Source of the DNA: Halorubellus litoreus
Lineage (GTDB): Archaea; Halobacteriota; Halobacteria; Halobacteriales; Natrialbaceae
Assembly (NCBI RefSeq): GCF_037081675.1
Contig: NZ_JAZAQL010000006.1
Coordinates: 124,001-188,000 of the forward strand
Length of the DNA: 64,000 bases
Direction: 5' to 3'
In this document: piece after piece, positions 56,220 through 64,000 of the stretch
How the letters are laid out: each line of letters starts with the position of its first letter
Position numbering within the stretch: the stretch's first letter is position 1
Position numbers and translations under genes: made by a program
Notes under the pieces: generated by a model
Seen by the model: the letters and a program-made list of their open reading frames with translations, nothing else
What the model was told of the DNA's origin: nothing
Database searches by the model: none

Positions 56220-57893
56220 TCAGACCGTCTCCGCGACGAGGTCCGCGAGCGCCTGTGGCGAGGTCGCAGTGCCCGCGACGTCGTCGCCGCGCGCGACCTC
56301 GGCCTCGCCCGCAGCCACGTCCTCGGCGGCGGGGACGACGACCTTCTCGTGGTCGGCCATCCGGAGCGCGGCGCGATGCAGGTCGCTCCCGGCGTCGTCG
56401 CCGACGCGGATCGAAAGCGGCGACTCCAGGTACCGGGACGCGGTCGCGGCGTACGCGGCGACGCGCACCCCGAACCGGTCGGCGGCCCCGCCGAACGCCT
56501 CGAGCGCGCGCCGACCGACCGCTCGGTACTCGTCCTCGCCCGTGACGACCGCGAGGTCGAGCAACGCGTCGGCGAACTCGACGTTCCCGTCCAGCGGGTA
56601 CAGCGACTCGTCGAGCAGCCCCGCACCGGACGTAGGGCCGTCGCGGAACGCGTCGTCGTCCCCGAGTTCGTCGATGGTCCAGTCAGCGACGCGACGCGCC
56701 TCGTCGACGACGTCCGCGCCCGTCACCTGGCGAGCGCGCAGGAGCGCCGACAGCACGCGCGCCTGGTCTGCGAGCACACCGACCTCGCCACGCTCCCCGG
56801 CCGACGGCCCGCCGTCAGCTGTCGCCTGCCCGTCGCCCTGCGCGACGTAGTGCGTGACAACGCCGTCCTCGCTCACGAGTTCCTCCCGGACGAAGTCGAG
56901 TGCACGGGTCGCGTACGAGCGCGCCTGCTCGTCGTCGGTGTACGCCGCGAACGCGAGGAGCGCGTCCGCCGCGAGCGCGTTCCGGTCCGCGAACACCGTC
57001 GGGTCCACGGACGGCGCGTCGTCGTCCTCGCGGCCGCTCGCGGACTGCACGTAATACGACTCGTCGGCGGCCTGACTGCCCGCGAACGCCTCGCCCGTCC
57101 AGAGCGTCGACGCGAGGTAGTCGGCGCCCGCGCTCGCCGCCTCCCGGTACGATTCGGTACCCGTGTAGAGGTACGCGTTCGCGAACGCACGAATGAGCGC
57201 GGCGTTCGAGTCCAGCAGTTTCTCGTGGTGCACGTTCGACCAGTTCGCGTTCTCCGCGAACCGATAGAACCCGCCGTCGTAGTCGTCCCGGAGGTTCGCG
57301 TCGACCGCGTCGAGCGTCCGCACCGCCTGGTCGCGCTGGCGTTTCAGCGCGAACTCGACGGTCCGGGGGAGCGGGAACTTCGCGTTGTCGGACCAGCCGC
57401 CGTGCTCGTCGTCGAACGAGTCGACGAGCTGACCGAGCATCTGCTTCTCGACGTCAGAGGTCAACTCGCCCGCTGGCGGCAGGCCCTCGCGGAGCGCGCG
57501 CGGCACCGTCCCCGCGGCCTCGCCCTTCGCGTTCCAGGCCTTCCGGACGCTCGTGAGCACCTGCCGGAACCCGTCCGGGCCGAGGTAGCCCGCGCCCGAG
57601 AGCACGCTCCCGTCGGGCGCGAGGAACACCGTCGACGGGAACCCACCCATGTTGTACCGCTCTCGGACGCGCGGGTGGCGGTCGGCGTCGACGCGAACGG
57701 GCACGAACCCGTCGTTCACGTTCGCGGCGATACGCGGCTCGTCGTACGTCTCCCGATCCATCTCGTGGCAGTGCGCGCACCACGTCGCCGAGAGCGACAG
57801 GAGCACGGGTTTCCCGGCGCGGTCCGCGACCGCGAACGCCTCCTCGCCCCACTCGCGCCACTCGACCTTCGTTGCCTCGGCGGACTCGTCCAT
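56220..57893 (-). CDS. DUF255/YyaL-type thioredoxin-domain protein
   Basis: 557 residues. The N-terminal thioredoxin-like domain (KVEWREWGEEAFAVADRAGK, PVLLSLSATWCAHCHEMDRE) has a CAHC motif and a cis-Pro region GGFPSTVFLAP. The rest is an alpha/alpha-barrel with GGWSDNAKFPLPRTVEFALK and GGFYRFAENANWSNVHHEKL (the SSP411/YyaL type), ending with SDLHRAALRMADHEKVVVP. Members are sometimes called spermatogenesis-associated protein 20-like; they may act on glycans or in redox, but function is unproven. It is shorter than many members (about 650-720). Confidence 0.88.
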   Translation of the reverse strand: MDESAEATKVEWREWGEEAFAVADRAGKPVLLSLSATWCAHCHEMDRETYDEPRIAANVNDGFVPVRVDADRHPRVRERYNMGGFPSTVFLAPDGSVLSGAGYLGPDGFRQVLTSVRKAWNAKGEAAGTVPRALREGLPPAGELTSDVEKQMLGQLVDSFDDEHGGWSDNAKFPLPRTVEFALKRQRDQAVRTLDAVDANLRDDYDGGFYRFAENANWSNVHHEKLLDSNAALIRAFANAYLYTGTESYREAASAGADYLASTLWTGEAFAGSQAADESYYVQSASGREDDDAPSVDPTVFADRNALAADALLAFAAYTDDEQARSYATRALDFVREELVSEDGVVTHYVAQGDGQATADGGPSAGERGEVGVLADQARVLSALLRARQVTGADVVDEARRVADWTIDELGDDDAFRDGPTSGAGLLDESLYPLDGNVEFADALLDLAVVTGEDEYRAVGRRALEAFGGAADRFGVRVAAYAATASRYLESPLSIRVGDDAGSDLHRAALRMADHEKVVVPAAEDVAAGEAEVARGDDVAGTATSPQALADLVAETV

Positions 57894-57953
57894 ACGAGTG
57901 ATTCGGTCGGCCGTGGATAAAGGGCTTTGAAGCCGGACGCGCTAGGCGGAGGT

Positions 57954-58592
57954 ATGCTCCGGTACATCGCCGCACTGCTCGTCATCCCGCTCCTCGACTC
58001 CATCGTCCTCGTGGCGCTGGTGGCGTCGGGGACGCTCGGTGGCGTGCAGGCGGTGGCGCTCGTCGTCCTGACCGCACTCATCGGGATGCTGCTCGTGCGG
58101 ATGGAGGGCCGGCGGACGCTCGCGAAGATACAGCGCTCGCTCGCCGAAGGCAATCCGCCGACGAACGAGCTCATGGACGCGGGCCTCCTCATCGCGGCGG
58201 GCGCGTTCCTCCTGACGCCCGGGCTCGTCACGGACGCGATCGGGATCGCGCTGACGCTGCCGTTGACGCGCGTCCCGATCCGGATGGCACTCAAGAAGTA
58301 CGTCGTCGTCCCGCAGCTCGACAAGCGCACCGGCGGGATGGCGTCGGGGAACGCGTGGACGTTCGGGTTCCCGAACCCCGAGGACGCCTCGGGCGGCGGT
58401 GCTGGTAGCGCGAGTGGGTTCTCCGTCAGCGGGTCGTTCGGCGGCGGGTTCGGCGGTGACGGCGACGCCGGGCCGTTCGGCGGTGCCGCTCGCGAGGACG
58501 ACGACGGCGACGACGACACGATCGACCTCGACGAGGACTCGTTCGAGGTGGACGTCGAGGACGTCCGGGACGCCGACGACGACCGGGACTGA
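57954..58592 (+). CDS. fxsA: FxsA-family membrane protein
   Basis: 212 residues from the ATG at 57954, which has GGAGG 4 bases upstream. Four hydrophobic segments are seen: LRYIAALLVIPLLDSIVLVA, VALVVLTALIGMLLVRMEGR, AGLLIAAGAFLLTPGLVTDA and IGIALTLPLTR. The FxsA signature is the loop around GGRRTLAKIQRSLAEGNPPT-like text (EGRRTLAKIQRSLAEGNPPT). The soluble tail of about 80 residues is Gly-rich, then acidic. In bacteria FxsA affects phage exclusion; its function in archaea is unknown. It is the last protein gene before tRNA-Ile. Confidence 0.87.
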   Translation: MLRYIAALLVIPLLDSIVLVALVASGTLGGVQAVALVVLTALIGMLLVRMEGRRTLAKIQRSLAEGNPPTNELMDAGLLIAAGAFLLTPGLVTDAIGIALTLPLTRVPIRMALKKYVVVPQLDKRTGGMASGNAWTFGFPNPEDASGGGAGSASGFSVSGSFGGGFGGDGDAGPFGGAAREDDDGDDDTIDLDEDSFEVDVEDVRDADDDRD

Positions 58593-58620
58593 CTCACACT
58601 CGAACTGCAAGAAGGAAACC

Positions 58621-58629
58621 CTTTTATTC
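58621..58629 (+). promoter_or_regulatory. TATA box of tRNA-Ile
   Basis: CTTTTATTC lies about 30 bases before the first tRNA base, the usual archaeal spacing. Confidence 0.6.
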
Positions 58630-58656
58630 ATCACCCATCTATCTCAGCATGCGTTC

Positions 58657-58730
58657 GGGCGGATAGCTCAATCAGGTTGAGCGCCACTCTGATAAGGTGG
58701 AGGTTCTCGGTTCAAATCCGAGTCTGCCCA
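58657..58730 (+). tRNA. tRNA-Ile (anticodon GAT)
   Basis: 74 bases. The acceptor GGGCGGA pairs with TCTGCCC through one G-T pair. The anticodon arm is CCACT/GGTGG with loop CTGATAA, so the anticodon is GAT. The T stem is CTCGG/CCGAG around TTCAAAT. The discriminator is A and CCA is not encoded. Its 3' end is copied about 125 bases downstream. Confidence 0.96.
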
Positions 58731-58883
58731 CTTCTCCGCGACCACAAACGACGAGCGACAGCGAGGAGTCGTTCGTCGCAGAAGTACAAACGAGTGATTT
58801 GAACCCTGTGAGTCGCAGCCCGCGCAGCGGAGCGAGCAGGAACGTCTCACATCGGTTCGGAATCCGAGTCCGCCCACTTCTCC
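58731..58883. repeat. Tail element of tRNA-Ile: hairpin, inverted T-arm, copied 3' end
   Basis: ACTTCT...GCGAC from 58730 pairs with GTCGC.GAAGT ending at 58785, with an inner ACGAC/GTCGT stem and loop GAGCGACAGCGAG. An inverted T-arm piece GATTTGAACC (58796-58805) is the exact complement of the tRNA's GGTTCAAATC. At 58853-58883 a near copy of the tRNA 3' end plus the eight bases behind it (CACTTCTCC) follows, with one inserted base and few substitutions. The rest to 59,056 shows nothing else. Confidence 0.82.
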
Positions 58884-59056
58884 AGCGAACAACTGGCGGC
58901 GAGCGACGGCGACGGGTGTGGTTCGATTCGTGCTGGAGGGTCTGTGCGCGTTGCTTGGAGCTGGTGCTGGTGGACTGGGGGTTCGGGCTCGTCCGGAGCG
59001 GTGTGGCCTCGGGGTGACCGGTTCCGGGAGGTGGTTCCGTCGGCGGTGGCGTCGTG

Positions 59057-59206
59057 CTACCAGTCGTTGCGTTCGACGCGGTACCCACCGCACTCGGGGC
59101 AGACGTGGTGTTGGACCTCGTAGCCGTTCTCGCACGCGAGGCACGCGTACTCCGGGCGTGTGTCGCTCTCGCTGAAGTGGTCCATCACGCGGTCGAGAGT
59201 TCCCAT
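59057..59206 (-). CDS. Zinc-ribbon microprotein
   Basis: 49 residues from the ATG at 59206; an ATG at 59236 would add ten. Two Cys pairs, YACLACENGYEV and HHVCPECGGYRV, form a CxxC...CPxCG zinc ribbon as in the small zinc-finger proteins numerous in haloarchaea. AT-rich CCATTATGAC at about 59,233-59,242 would be the TATA box for the shorter start. Role unknown; such proteins are often regulators or adaptors. Confidence 0.75.
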   Translation of the reverse strand: MGTLDRVMDHFSESDTRPEYACLACENGYEVQHHVCPECGGYRVERNDW

Positions 59207-59377
59207 CTGGAGACGTCTGACGCCTCGTGGTGTCATAATGGTTCGGACTAACTTGCTGGGCGGTTCGGGGTGCGTTCCGGTCGGTCGTCGAGTAGTATTT
59301 CGAGTCGTCTTCTTGCGGTTTTCACTTTCACCGTGCATGGCGTGGGTTTAGGGGTAGTCCGTCCGTATTGGTGGGGT

Positions 59378-59515
59378 ATGAGTGCGGAAGATGACGTTCG
59401 TGAGGCGTTGGAGGCGGCCCAGCTTGCGGTGGCGGCCGACGACTACGACTCGCTGGAGAAGGCGGGCCTGGAGCTCGTCGGGCTTGCGCGTCGTCGTCGA
59501 TACGAGGACGACTGA
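59378..59515 (+). CDS. 45-residue acidic helical protein
   Basis: From the ATG at 59378 the protein reads SAEDDVREALEAAQLAVAAD and then DYDSLEKAGLELVGLARRRR to the end. It is likely two amphipathic helices. Codon use is normal for the genome. A GGTTTAGG at about 59,346 is a possible TATA element for a short-leader transcript. No family is recognised; function unknown. Confidence 0.65.
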   Translation: MSAEDDVREALEAAQLAVAADDYDSLEKAGLELVGLARRRRYEDD

Positions 59516-59849
59516 CGGCCGTGGAGCATCCTGTCGGGTGGAGCCCGCTCCGCGGGACAGCGAGCAGCGACGACGGATGCCTCCGTCGTCCGCCCACGAA
59601 CCGGACGAAGGGAGTCGGCGGTTCGGGCGTTTCCGCGGCTGTGCGGACCACTTACAGGACCCCCGTTCGAATTAAGGGTGTCCGGACCGTTACGTCCCAC
59701 TGGACGCACGTGCACGCTCCATGGTTCGTACGTCCCGTGCGTCCACCCCTTTGTGCGACCGACGTCACGTCCGAGAGCGTCGCGTGAGTCGCGCCGTGGC
59801 GGGCCACCGAGACCGATGGGTTGAGGCACGTCCGGTCCAATCGTCGCGT
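59516..59849. other. Gene-free spacer
   Basis: Shadow frames here have poor composition. The only notable patch is the AT-richer GTTCGAATTAAGGGTG at about 59,667-59,682, which could be a promoter element, but no gene begins within 100 bases of it. Nothing else is seen. Confidence 0.4.
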
Positions 59850-60062
59850 ATGGACGCAGCGACGCTCGGCGACGAGCGCGTGCAGGTCGGCCTCACCGTC
59901 CTCGCCGGTATCGTCGTCCCGGGACTCGCGAAGTTCGCGCTCACCGCCGCGGGCTACTCGCTCCTCGGGACGATCGCGTGGACGTGGGGGTTCTCGGCCA
60001 TCGTCACCCTGTTCTGGCATCGCTGGATTCGATCGCTCGACCTCACCGGGCCGACCGCGTGA
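59850..60062 (+). CDS. Small membrane protein (two helices)
   Basis: 70 residues from the ATG at 59850. Hydrophobic stretches at about 12-35 (VGLTVLAGIVVPGLAKFALT) and 38-60 (SLLGTIAWTWGFSAIVTLFW), with a basic end (HRWIRSLDLTGPTA). Function unknown. The longer frame starting at 59721 is not supported by composition. It precedes another small membrane protein gene by 79 bases. Confidence 0.65.
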   Translation: MDAATLGDERVQVGLTVLAGIVVPGLAKFALTAAGYSLLGTIAWTWGFSAIVTLFWHRWIRSLDLTGPTA

Positions 60063-60141
60063 GTCCCCCGGCACCAGTCGACGGGCGTGGTCGCGGTATC
60101 GTTACGATTAAGACCGCTTCGTGGCGAGGTACGACCTAGGA

Positions 60142-60399
60142 ATGATGGACATCGCGCTCCAGATCGTCGACAACTTCCTGCTCCAGTACAACGTGGGGCA
60201 GGCGCTGCTCTTGCTGTTGATCGTGTCCGTCCTCGGCGCACTGCCGCTGAAGTCGATGAAGCTCGTCGGGTTGACGATGGTGACGTTCGGCGCCATCTTC
60301 GTCGTCACGCCCGGGTCGCTCGCGCCGCTCCAGTACAAGTTCCTCGGGCTCGGCCTCCTGTTCGTCGGCCCGATGATCCTCGTCGCGTCGCGGAAGTAA
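60142..60399 (+). CDS. Small membrane protein (three helices)
   Basis: 85 residues from the ATG at 60142 (or the adjacent ATG at 60145). Helices are seen at about 17-36 (YNVGQALLLLLIVSVLGALP), 40-60 (LVGLTMVTFGAIFVVTPGSL) and 65-83 (KFLGLGLLFVGPMILVAS). A GTG at 60121 would lengthen it by seven residues. CGATTAAGACC at about 60,105 is the probable TATA element. It looks like a widely kept haloarchaeal small membrane protein; role unknown. Confidence 0.72.
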   Translation: MMDIALQIVDNFLLQYNVGQALLLLLIVSVLGALPLKSMKLVGLTMVTFGAIFVVTPGSLAPLQYKFLGLGLLFVGPMILVASRK

Positions 60400-60506
60400 C
60401 CAGATTCGGTCGCGAAACTGAACGCGTCGGTCGGTCCAGTCGAGTCGGTCGCCGAGGGAGTGTTCACGCGGCGGTCGCGGTCGTCGGCGCCGGGACCGCT
60501 CGCGGG

Positions 60507-61559
60507 CTAGTTCATCAGGTCTTCGTACTGCGCGCCGGTCTGTTTCAGTGTCTCCGTGGAGTAGAGGCGTTCGTGCTCGTAGGGGAGGTGGTCGGTGGCG
60601 AGTTCGTCGATCTTCGCGTCGACGACGTCGGCGTCGCGGCCGTGGATCATCGTGAAGAGGTTGTACTCCCAGTCGAGGTCGGGTCTGCGCGGGCGGTGAT
60701 AGCAGAGCGTGACGTAGGGGAGTGCGCCGACGCGTTCGCCGCGAGCGTCGAGGTCGTCGTCCGGGACCGACCAGACGACCATGCAGTTGTTCCGGAACCC
60801 GGTGACGACGTGGTTGACGACGCACCCGATGCGTTTGATGCAGTTCGCGTCGAGCAGGCGGTCGATGGCGGCGAGGACGTCGTCGACGGCGACGGTGTCG
60901 TGGTCGCCGGTCGCTTCGAGGTCGCGTGCGAGGTCGCGGTACGGCGTCGTCGAGACCGGGAAGCCGTCCTGGATGGCGAGCAGGAGGTCGGCGTCGAACG
61001 CCGACAGGTCGCCGGTCGCGCTCTCGCTGATGCGCGTGGCCGAGACGTCGGTCGATTCGAGGCTCTCGCGCGCGAACCGGTCGTCGTTGACGACGGGGAA
61101 CTCGAGGTCGATGTAGTAGTCGGTGAGCATCGGGAGGTCCAGTACCTCGCAGCCGGTTCGGGCTTCAATCTCGGCGAGTATCTCGTCGCGTTTTGCGCGC
61201 GACCCGGCGGTGACGACGAACCACATGTTCCACTCGTGGTCGCGGCGGTAGTTGTGGTTCACCTGCTGGTAGCCGTTGATGACGGCCGCAACTTCGTCGA
61301 AGCGGTCGTCGGGCGCCGAGACGGCGGCGAGCGTCGACGACCCGATGACCGGCGGGTTGAGGACGGCGCCGAACCGACGGAAGACGCCCGCATCGAGCAG
61401 GGTCCTCATGCGGTCGAACGCGTCGGCTTCGTCGGTGCCGATGGCGTCGGCGACCGCACGGAACGGGCGTTCTTCGACGGGGAAGTCGCTCTGGAACTCG
61501 TCGATGAGGCGAGCGTCCACGTCGTCGATGCGTTCGCGCCAGTCCCCCTCCAGACTCAT
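60507..61559 (-). CDS. ahbAB: Siroheme decarboxylase, AhbA/AhbB-type fusion (AsnC/NirDLGH family)
   Basis: 350 residues from the ATG at 61559. Two similar halves each combine an AsnC-like winged helix with a ferredoxin-like domain: first DVDARLIDEFQSDFPVEERP, VFRRFGAVLN and NYRRDHEWNMWFVV; second DADLLLAIQDGFPVSTTPYR, CIKRIGCVVNHV and CYHRPRRPDLDWEYNLFTMI. AhbA and AhbB form the enzyme that decarboxylates siroheme to didecarboxysiroheme, the archaeal route to heme. Here both halves are in one chain, so the gene is a natural fusion. An Lrp regulator is less likely because of the conserved HEWN/DWEYN blocks. Confidence 0.87.
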   Translation of the reverse strand: MSLEGDWRERIDDVDARLIDEFQSDFPVEERPFRAVADAIGTDEADAFDRMRTLLDAGVFRRFGAVLNPPVIGSSTLAAVSAPDDRFDEVAAVINGYQQVNHNYRRDHEWNMWFVVTAGSRAKRDEILAEIEARTGCEVLDLPMLTDYYIDLEFPVVNDDRFARESLESTDVSATRISESATGDLSAFDADLLLAIQDGFPVSTTPYRDLARDLEATGDHDTVAVDDVLAAIDRLLDANCIKRIGCVVNHVVTGFRNNCMVVWSVPDDDLDARGERVGALPYVTLCYHRPRRPDLDWEYNLFTMIHGRDADVVDAKIDELATDHLPYEHERLYSTETLKQTGAQYEDLMN

Positions 61560-61865
61560 TGTTCGATGTAGGGACTCGCGGGGTTTAGCCTCCGCGGATT
61601 CGGAGCACGTCGACCGTACGGCCGCGACCCCCCTCGTCGTCGCGCTCCCCCGCGATGCGTGAAGAGAGTCAGAGACCAGTTCGCATCCCTCTCGAACGGA
61701 ATCGCGAAGCGGTAGATACAGCCGAAGGACGTAACGCGAACGGTGGTGATAGCTTCCATTCCTGTCAGATACTCCGTGCGAGATACAGAGCATGTAGTCA
61801 GCACGATGCCTTCTCTCTTCTGGTAGTTCCTACAGAATCAGGTTCTCAGCGGGCCTGCGAAGTCT
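61560..61865. other. Gene-free spacer upstream of ahbAB
   Basis: On the minus strand GGCTAAACCC at about 61,580 lies about 25 bases before the ahbAB start and is its likely TATA box. The remainder, up to the 3' end of the lipoprotein gene, has lower GC than its surroundings and holds no convincing frame. Confidence 0.4.
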
Positions 61866-62318
61866 TCACCGTCGTTCCATCTCCCCTTCGGAGTAGATAT
61901 CGAATATGACGGCGTCACTGTCGCCGTCGTCATCCGGCGGGAAGAAGTGGACGTGGTCTTCGTCATAGACGCCTGGGTAATTCGAAGAACCGTACTCCCT
62001 CCACACCCTGTACCGGACGACGTAGGGTCTGGACTCGGCAACGGCGTCTCGTTGTGTCATCGACGGGCCGTTCGCAACCTCCTGCGGTGGCTCGACGTCT
62101 ATCCGTTCGAAGTACACGCTCGCTTCCGGATTAGTCGGTCCCCCCTGCTGAGGCGATTCGGCGTCGGTCCGAAACAGTTCGAACTCGACCCTGTGCGAGT
62201 ATTCAGAGTGGTTGAACACGACGAGGTTGAGCGTTACTGACTGGGAGGAGAGCGTGGAGCAACCGGCACAGCCGGCCACGACACCGGTTGTCCCGAGGAG
62301 AAACTGACGGCGGTCCAT
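61866..62318 (-). CDS. Tat-exported lipoprotein
   Basis: 150 residues from the ATG at 62318. DRRQFLLGTTGVVAGCAGCS combines a twin-arginine motif (RRQFLLG) with a lipobox (VAGC), so the mature protein would be lipid-anchored at the Cys near residue 17 on the outside of the membrane. The rest looks like a beta-rich domain (VTLNLVVFNHSEYSHRVEFE, VYFERIDVEPPQEVANGP, YRVWREYGSSNYPGV). GC content is visibly lower than in neighbours, as for 61,700-62,500 in general, which could mark acquired DNA. Function unknown. Confidence 0.75.
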   Translation of the reverse strand: MDRRQFLLGTTGVVAGCAGCSTLSSQSVTLNLVVFNHSEYSHRVEFELFRTDAESPQQGGPTNPEASVYFERIDVEPPQEVANGPSMTQRDAVAESRPYVVRYRVWREYGSSNYPGVYDEDHVHFFPPDDDGDSDAVIFDIYSEGEMERR

Positions 62319-62557
62319 GTTCGCTGTGCCCACTCGAGAAACAAGTATCTTGTCTGAACTGGACAGTTCGAGTCGATGAAAGTGTTTGACGAACTGCTGA
62401 CTATGCGCCCTGTATCTTGCACGGCGATGTGAATATCGTCCGAAACTGGTAGGAACTCCGGTGGTCAATTCGCATCCACACGCTAACAGCTAATTCGCCA
62501 AGTCTCGAGTGCAATCAACGTCTAGCGAATCGGTCTCCCGTCATCTTCAGCACGCGG

Positions 62558-64000
62558 TCAGTCGTCGCGTTTCGCAGCGGGATTCGTCACTGCGCCGTTG
62601 GCGGCCGAGCCCATGTCGCGGCCGTACTTCGCGAGGACGCCGCTCGTGTACGCGGGCTCGGGGTCGTCGCGGGCGTCGAGGCGCTCCTCGATCTCGGCGG
62701 TCGACAGGTCGACCTCGAGGGTGCGGTCGGGGACGTCGACGGTGACGACGTCGCCGTCCTCGATGGCGCCGATGGGGCCGCCGACGTACGATTCGGGCGC
62801 GACGTGGCCGATCATGGGGCCGCGCGTGCCGCCGGAGAAGCGACCGTCAGTCAGTAAGGCGACGTCGTCCTCGTGTCCGGCGCCGACGACGGCGGCGGTG
62901 ACGCCGAGCATCTCGCGCATCCCGGGGCCGCCCTGCGGGCCTTCGTTCCGGATGACGATGACGTCGCCGCTCTCGATGTCGCCCTCCTGGACGTACCGCA
63001 TCGCGTCCTCCTCGTTCTCGAACACGCGAGCGGGGCCTTCGTGGTGGAAGGCGTCGTCGCCCGTCACCTTCAGGACGCTGCCGTCGGGCGCGAGGTTCCC
63101 CTTGAGGATGCGGATGGCGCCCTCTGCCTGGTAGGGGTCGTCGACGCTGTAGAGGAAGTCGGCGTCCGCGGCTTCGACCGCGTCGCGCGAGGGGAGGTGC
63201 CCGGATTCCTCGAGGTGCTGGAGTTCCTCCGCGATGGTGCGGCCCGTGATGGTGGCGGCGTCGCCGTGGACGAGGCCGGCGTCGTGGAGGCGGCGGAGGA
63301 CGACGGGGACGCCGCCGAGTTCGTGGAGGTCGTTCATCACGCGCGTCCCGCCGGGTTGGAGGTTCGCGATCTTCGGCGTCCGCTGGCTGATCTCGTCGAA
63401 GTCGTCGATGTCGAGGTCGATGCCGGCTTCGGCGGCGAGCGCGAGCAGGTGGAGGACGGCGTTCGTGGAGCCGCCGATGGCGACCTGGAGCGCGATGGCG
63501 TTCTCGAACGATTCGCGCGAGAGGATGTCGCTCGGGCGACGGTCGGCGTGGACGGCGTCGAGCGCGAGTTCCCCGGCTCGTTCCGCGACGTCGTAGCGCG
63601 CGTCGGACTCGGCGGGCGCGCTCGCGGACCCGAGCGGCGCCATCCCGAGCGCCTCAGAGATGGACGCCATCGTGTTCGCGGTGAACATCCCGCCACAGGA
63701 GCCCGCGCCAGGGCACGCCGACCGTTCGAGGTCGTCGAGCTCGTCCTCGCTCATCGAGCCCTCGGCGACGGCGCCGACGCCCTCGAAGACGTTCTGGATG
63801 GTGACCTCGCGGCCGTCGTGCTCGCCGGGCATGATCGAGCCGCCGTAGAGGAAGACGCTCGGGAGGTCGGTGCGGATGCTCGCCATGAGCATCCCGGGGA
63901 GGTTCTTGTCGCAGCCCGCGACGGTGACGAGCGCGTCGAGGCGCTCGCCGAACGCGACGAGCTCCACCGAGTCCGCGATGACCTCGCGCGAGACGAGGGA
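62558..64000 (-). CDS. ilvD: Dihydroxy-acid dehydratase IlvD (5' end outside window)
   Basis: 480 codons are visible, including the stop side; about 100 N-terminal residues lie beyond 64000. IlvD dehydrates dihydroxy acids in valine and isoleucine synthesis using an Fe-S cluster. The cluster and catalytic motifs are in view: LVTVAGCDKNLPGMLMASIR with a cluster Cys, CPGAGSCGGMFTANTMASIS with another, IGGSTNAVLHLLALA, and the C-terminal LLTDGRFSGGTRGPMIGHVA, PEAYVGGP-like ESYVGGPIGAIEDGD. The end KRDD is acidic. The frame stays open to the window edge. Confidence 0.96.
   Translation of the reverse strand, partial: SLVSREVIADSVELVAFGERLDALVTVAGCDKNLPGMLMASIRTDLPSVFLYGGSIMPGEHDGREVTIQNVFEGVGAVAEGSMSEDELDDLERSACPGAGSCGGMFTANTMASISEALGMAPLGSASAPAESDARYDVAERAGELALDAVHADRRPSDILSRESFENAIALQVAIGGSTNAVLHLLALAAEAGIDLDIDDFDEISQRTPKIANLQPGGTRVMNDLHELGGVPVVLRRLHDAGLVHGDAATITGRTIAEELQHLEESGHLPSRDAVEAADADFLYSVDDPYQAEGAIRILKGNLAPDGSVLKVTGDDAFHHEGPARVFENEEDAMRYVQEGDIESGDVIVIRNEGPQGGPGMREMLGVTAAVVGAGHEDDVALLTDGRFSGGTRGPMIGHVAPESYVGGPIGAIEDGDVVTVDVPDRTLEVDLSTAEIEERLDARDDPEPAYTSGVLAKYGRDMGSAANGAVTNPAAKRDD

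Overview
The window is a stretch of chromosome from a haloarchaeon (class Halobacteria). The base composition is high-GC. The proteins are strongly acidic, with many Asp and Glu residues and surface-type extensions. Start codons sit a few bases behind AT-rich TATA boxes. Several markers are archaeal: the L3-to-SecY ribosomal superoperon containing L19e, L32e, S4e and Rpp29, SPVIG-type pilins, MptA, HerA/NurA, and a fused siroheme decarboxylase. The genus cannot be fixed from the sequence alone. No rRNA, CRISPR array or recognisable insertion sequence is present.

Layout. 1-2,100: a gene tail and two overlapping paralogous membrane-protein genes. 2,288-5,906: the de novo NAD operon nadA-nadB-nadC. 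6,024-9,781 (minus): a DNA-repair methyltransferase, a membrane protein, a J-domain/2Fe-2S ferredoxin fusion and phosphoglycerate mutase. 9,782-10,412: a gene-free stretch with hairpins and a perfect operator-like palindrome. 10,413-14,927: adk, DUF106 membrane protein, cmk and truB, disturbed by a recent tandem duplication that left a frameshifted DUF106 copy and a chimeric cmk/adk remnant. 14,994-15,158: tRNA-Pro with a duplicated tail. 15,209-17,706: a small membrane protein, four tandem type IV pilin genes, a 52-codon ORF and a TATA box facing both ways. 17,728-17,960: a candidate structured RNA. 17,966-22,314: a secreted protein, a RecA-like protein, and a UspA gene overlapping an amino-acid permease that itself carries UspA domains.

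22,944-37,215 (minus): a 25-gene block of tightly packed or overlapping genes (SPOUT methylase, L3, L4, L23, L2, S19, L22, S3, L29, Rpp29, S17, L14, L24, S4e, L5, S14, S8, L6, L32e, L19e, L18, S5, L30, L15, SecY), read from a promoter near 37,275. It supplies ribosomal subunits, the RNase P protein and the membrane translocon.

37,642-64,000: tRNA-Gly with two tandem tail units, stress proteins, Mch (one-carbon metabolism), HerA and NurA (DNA-end processing) about 3.5 kb apart, a KaiC-like ATPase, NAD kinase (using the product of the NAD operon), MptA (pterin synthesis), a TrmB regulator, a DUF255 thioredoxin-like protein, FxsA, tRNA-Ile with its own tail unit, several very small proteins, AhbA/B-type siroheme decarboxylase, a Tat lipoprotein and the 3' part of ilvD running off the end.

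The most unusual signal is downstream of all three tRNA genes. Each is followed by a hairpin that begins at the tRNA 3' end, then (for Gly and Ile) an inverted T-arm fragment, then a direct copy of the tRNA 3' end. tRNA-Gly has two such units, the outer one more diverged. The second is the tandem duplication of the adk-DUF106-cmk segment, caught while one copy decays.
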